Positions 50,614-51,825 of a stretch of 51,825 nt of DNA are shown here, piece after piece. Positions within the stretch are counted from its first letter, which is position 1. Each line of letters begins with the position of its first letter. The stretch lies in the IMG/VR virus record IMGVR_UViG_3300027976_004270, positions 1 to 51,825 of that record, one strand, 5' to 3'. Below the pieces are notes generated by a model. It had not been told where the DNA came from. It was given only the letters and a program-made list of their open reading frames with translations, and searched no databases. The position numbers and the translations under genes were made by a program. The stretch comes from a virus.

Positions 50614-51825
50614 TCATTGCTTGAGGTAAGGGGCATTCTCGGCGGAAGAGAGATTAATTTGGCGATATGTATTCAGCGCCAGCCCAAGCGTCTGCCTTGC
50701 GTACGAAACACTCAACCTAGTATGGCGTTGCGTCGGCGGAGCGCCATGAGTCGCGTCGTTTCGAGTTAGGACGAGTTCCCGCAGCAGCTTGATGGTCTCA
50801 GGCTGCAGCACGTTTGAGTGCCGACTTTGAAGAAAAGTGTGAATGCTGCCGGTACGAACCTCTCCATTCCTTTTTGTAGTCGATAGGTCTCGAAACTTTT
50901 GATTTAGGAACCATTCCAGTGCTGTGCAAATTCCAATGAGAGCCAACTCAGGTTCATCGTCAGTACAGAGCGCATGCAACGCCTGCAATCTGCGGATAAA
51001 GGGATCATCAGCTCTGATTGCGGAACCGACCGTATCCTTGATGTCCCTTAGGGACGAGCTAACAGGTTCCGGCGACGGGGCGGGCTCGACTAGACCGTTG
51101 AGTATCGGTATCGGAACACCTGCGCCGACAATTCGTCCAGGCGCGAGCATTGCGTGGTATCCATACAAATACGAGCGCTTTCGCACGTTGATCAGGGCAG
51201 ATACGCTGTACGCGTTGAGCAAAGCTCTCGTGGCAGTTATTAGATGGTCTCGCATGCGTGCCGCTACGTCACGCTGAAAGTCGAAACCGGTCAATGGTCT
51301 GCGCCGGCGGCTCGGCTCACCCTGGGACACTTCTGGCAGACGCATCCAGTTCTCGACCATGTGAGAGCCAAGTTGCTCGTTGAGCGTTTTAAGGTTCCTC
51401 AATCTGGCGACGTAAAGCGGATGAACGCGCTCTCGTTTGTCTCCTAGACGAATGATCCCAACAAGCTGAGTGATCGTTGTACGCCCTCGGCTATCTTCGT
51501 CAGAGGAATCTAGGCTCTTTAGACGCCCAAAGCTGTCGATCGACATTCGAACCGGACGAAGCCATAGCTCAACGGTAGATCCTGAGCGATCGCCCGGCGC
51601 ATCTACCTTTATGGCACCTAAGCCTAGGTCAAATGGAAGTTGCCCAAAAGCGGCAACAAACGGTCCGTGGCGGGTTTCTAAATCTACAGCGCACTCCAGA
51701 AGCAAGTCTGGTGACGTTGCCCCAAACTCCAGAAGTCTGTCCAGAAAGCTCGTATGTTGCGGAGAATCCGGCGGATTCAGAGTGACAACATCTTCGATAG
51801 TCCACGTTTGCGCGACGCGATGCAT
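50614..51825 (-). CDS. Protein with HEPN-like C-terminal domain (runs to window edge)
   Basis: 403 residues shown. The C-terminal part has CTALEWFLNQKFRDLSTTKR and a helix ending in LRELVLTRNDATHGAP, where R355-N-D-A-T-H360 is an RX4H motif of HEPN (Apea-like) RNases. The N-terminal 270 residues show strand-rich segments (SSTVELWLRPVRMSIDS), a possible sensor, not recognised. The ATG is at the last bases of the window; the gene may extend further. HEPN proteins are frequent in abortive-infection systems; this function is inferred. It lies just outside the recombinase module, facing it. Confidence 0.6.
   Translation of the reverse strand: MHRVAQTWTIEDVVTLNPPDSPQHTSFLDRLLEFGATSPDLLLECAVDLETRHGPFVAAFGQLPFDLGLGAIKVDAPGDRSGSTVELWLRPVRMSIDSFGRLKSLDSSDEDSRGRTTITQLVGIIRLGDKRERVHPLYVARLRNLKTLNEQLGSHMVENWMRLPEVSQGEPSRRRRPLTGFDFQRDVAARMRDHLITATRALLNAYSVSALINVRKRSYLYGYHAMLAPGRIVGAGVPIPILNGLVEPAPSPEPVSSSLRDIKDTVGSAIRADDPFIRRLQALHALCTDDEPELALIGICTALEWFLNQKFRDLSTTKRNGEVRTGSIHTFLQSRHSNVLQPETIKLLRELVLTRNDATHGAPPTQRHTRLSVSYARQTLGLALNTYRQINLSSAENAPYLKQ

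Overview
The window is a nearly complete, tightly packed lambda-like (siphovirus-type) prophage of about 46 kb, flanked by other genes. The GC-rich sequence, the codon use and the gene set (GpA-type terminase, ParB-methyltransferase fusion, DUF6441/DUF6511/DUF6362-like proteins, serine recombinase with a DUF2924 partner) suggest a betaproteobacterial host, probably Burkholderiales. That host call is inference, because no host housekeeping gene is present.

Layout. 1-3554: a restriction-modification-like cluster (unrecognised protein with a possible nuclease motif, a DNA methyltransferase with an N-terminal ribbon-helix-helix-like segment, a divergent HNH endonuclease). 3801-5061 (minus): lysis genes. 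5147-20851 (minus): tail genes, in reverse order from baseplate/hub and large tail proteins through tape measure, a G/GT-type chaperone pair with a likely -1 frameshift, tail tube and tail terminator. 20964-21596: a plus-strand pRiA4b ORF-3-like gene inserted among them. 21580-30360 (minus): head genes, namely head-tail joining, major capsid, decoration, S49 protease with nested scaffold, portal, gpW-like, a large terminase subunit interrupted by an intein, and the small terminase subunit. 30461-33086: an accessory block with two plus-strand small genes and a minus-strand pair including a HipA-like kinase. 33233-43980 (minus): methyltransferase, replication and recombination genes (RuvC-like resolvase, TOPRIM/RecA-like replication protein, Cas4-like nuclease, SF2 helicase, RecA-like ATPase) and a small HTH protein. 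44171-46370 (minus): two unrecognised genes forming the first leftward unit, between a strong promoter and a terminator. 46575-47809 (plus): XRE repressor and ImmA-type metallopeptidase. 47943-50450 (plus): integration module. 50614-51825 (minus): a protein with a HEPN-like C-terminus, cut by the window edge.

How it works together (inference). The XRE repressor would bind palindromes at 46454-46553 and shut off the leftward promoter at 46477-46506; the metallopeptidase would cleave the repressor on induction. Early leftward genes then replicate and recombine phage DNA, and the late minus-strand operon, about 26 kb from the small terminase gene to lysozyme, makes and releases particles. The serine recombinase inserts and excises the element.

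Most notable: a WCT-signature (class 3) intein with a LAGLIDADG endonuclease in the Walker A region of the terminase; a T_TTT_TTT slippery site in the tail chaperone gene; ten copies of a GTTGGCA repeat in both orientations and several reading phases inside the 5' part of the resolvase ORF; the unknown two-gene early cassette; the HipA-like kinase with an unusual partner; and defence-like genes on both flanks.
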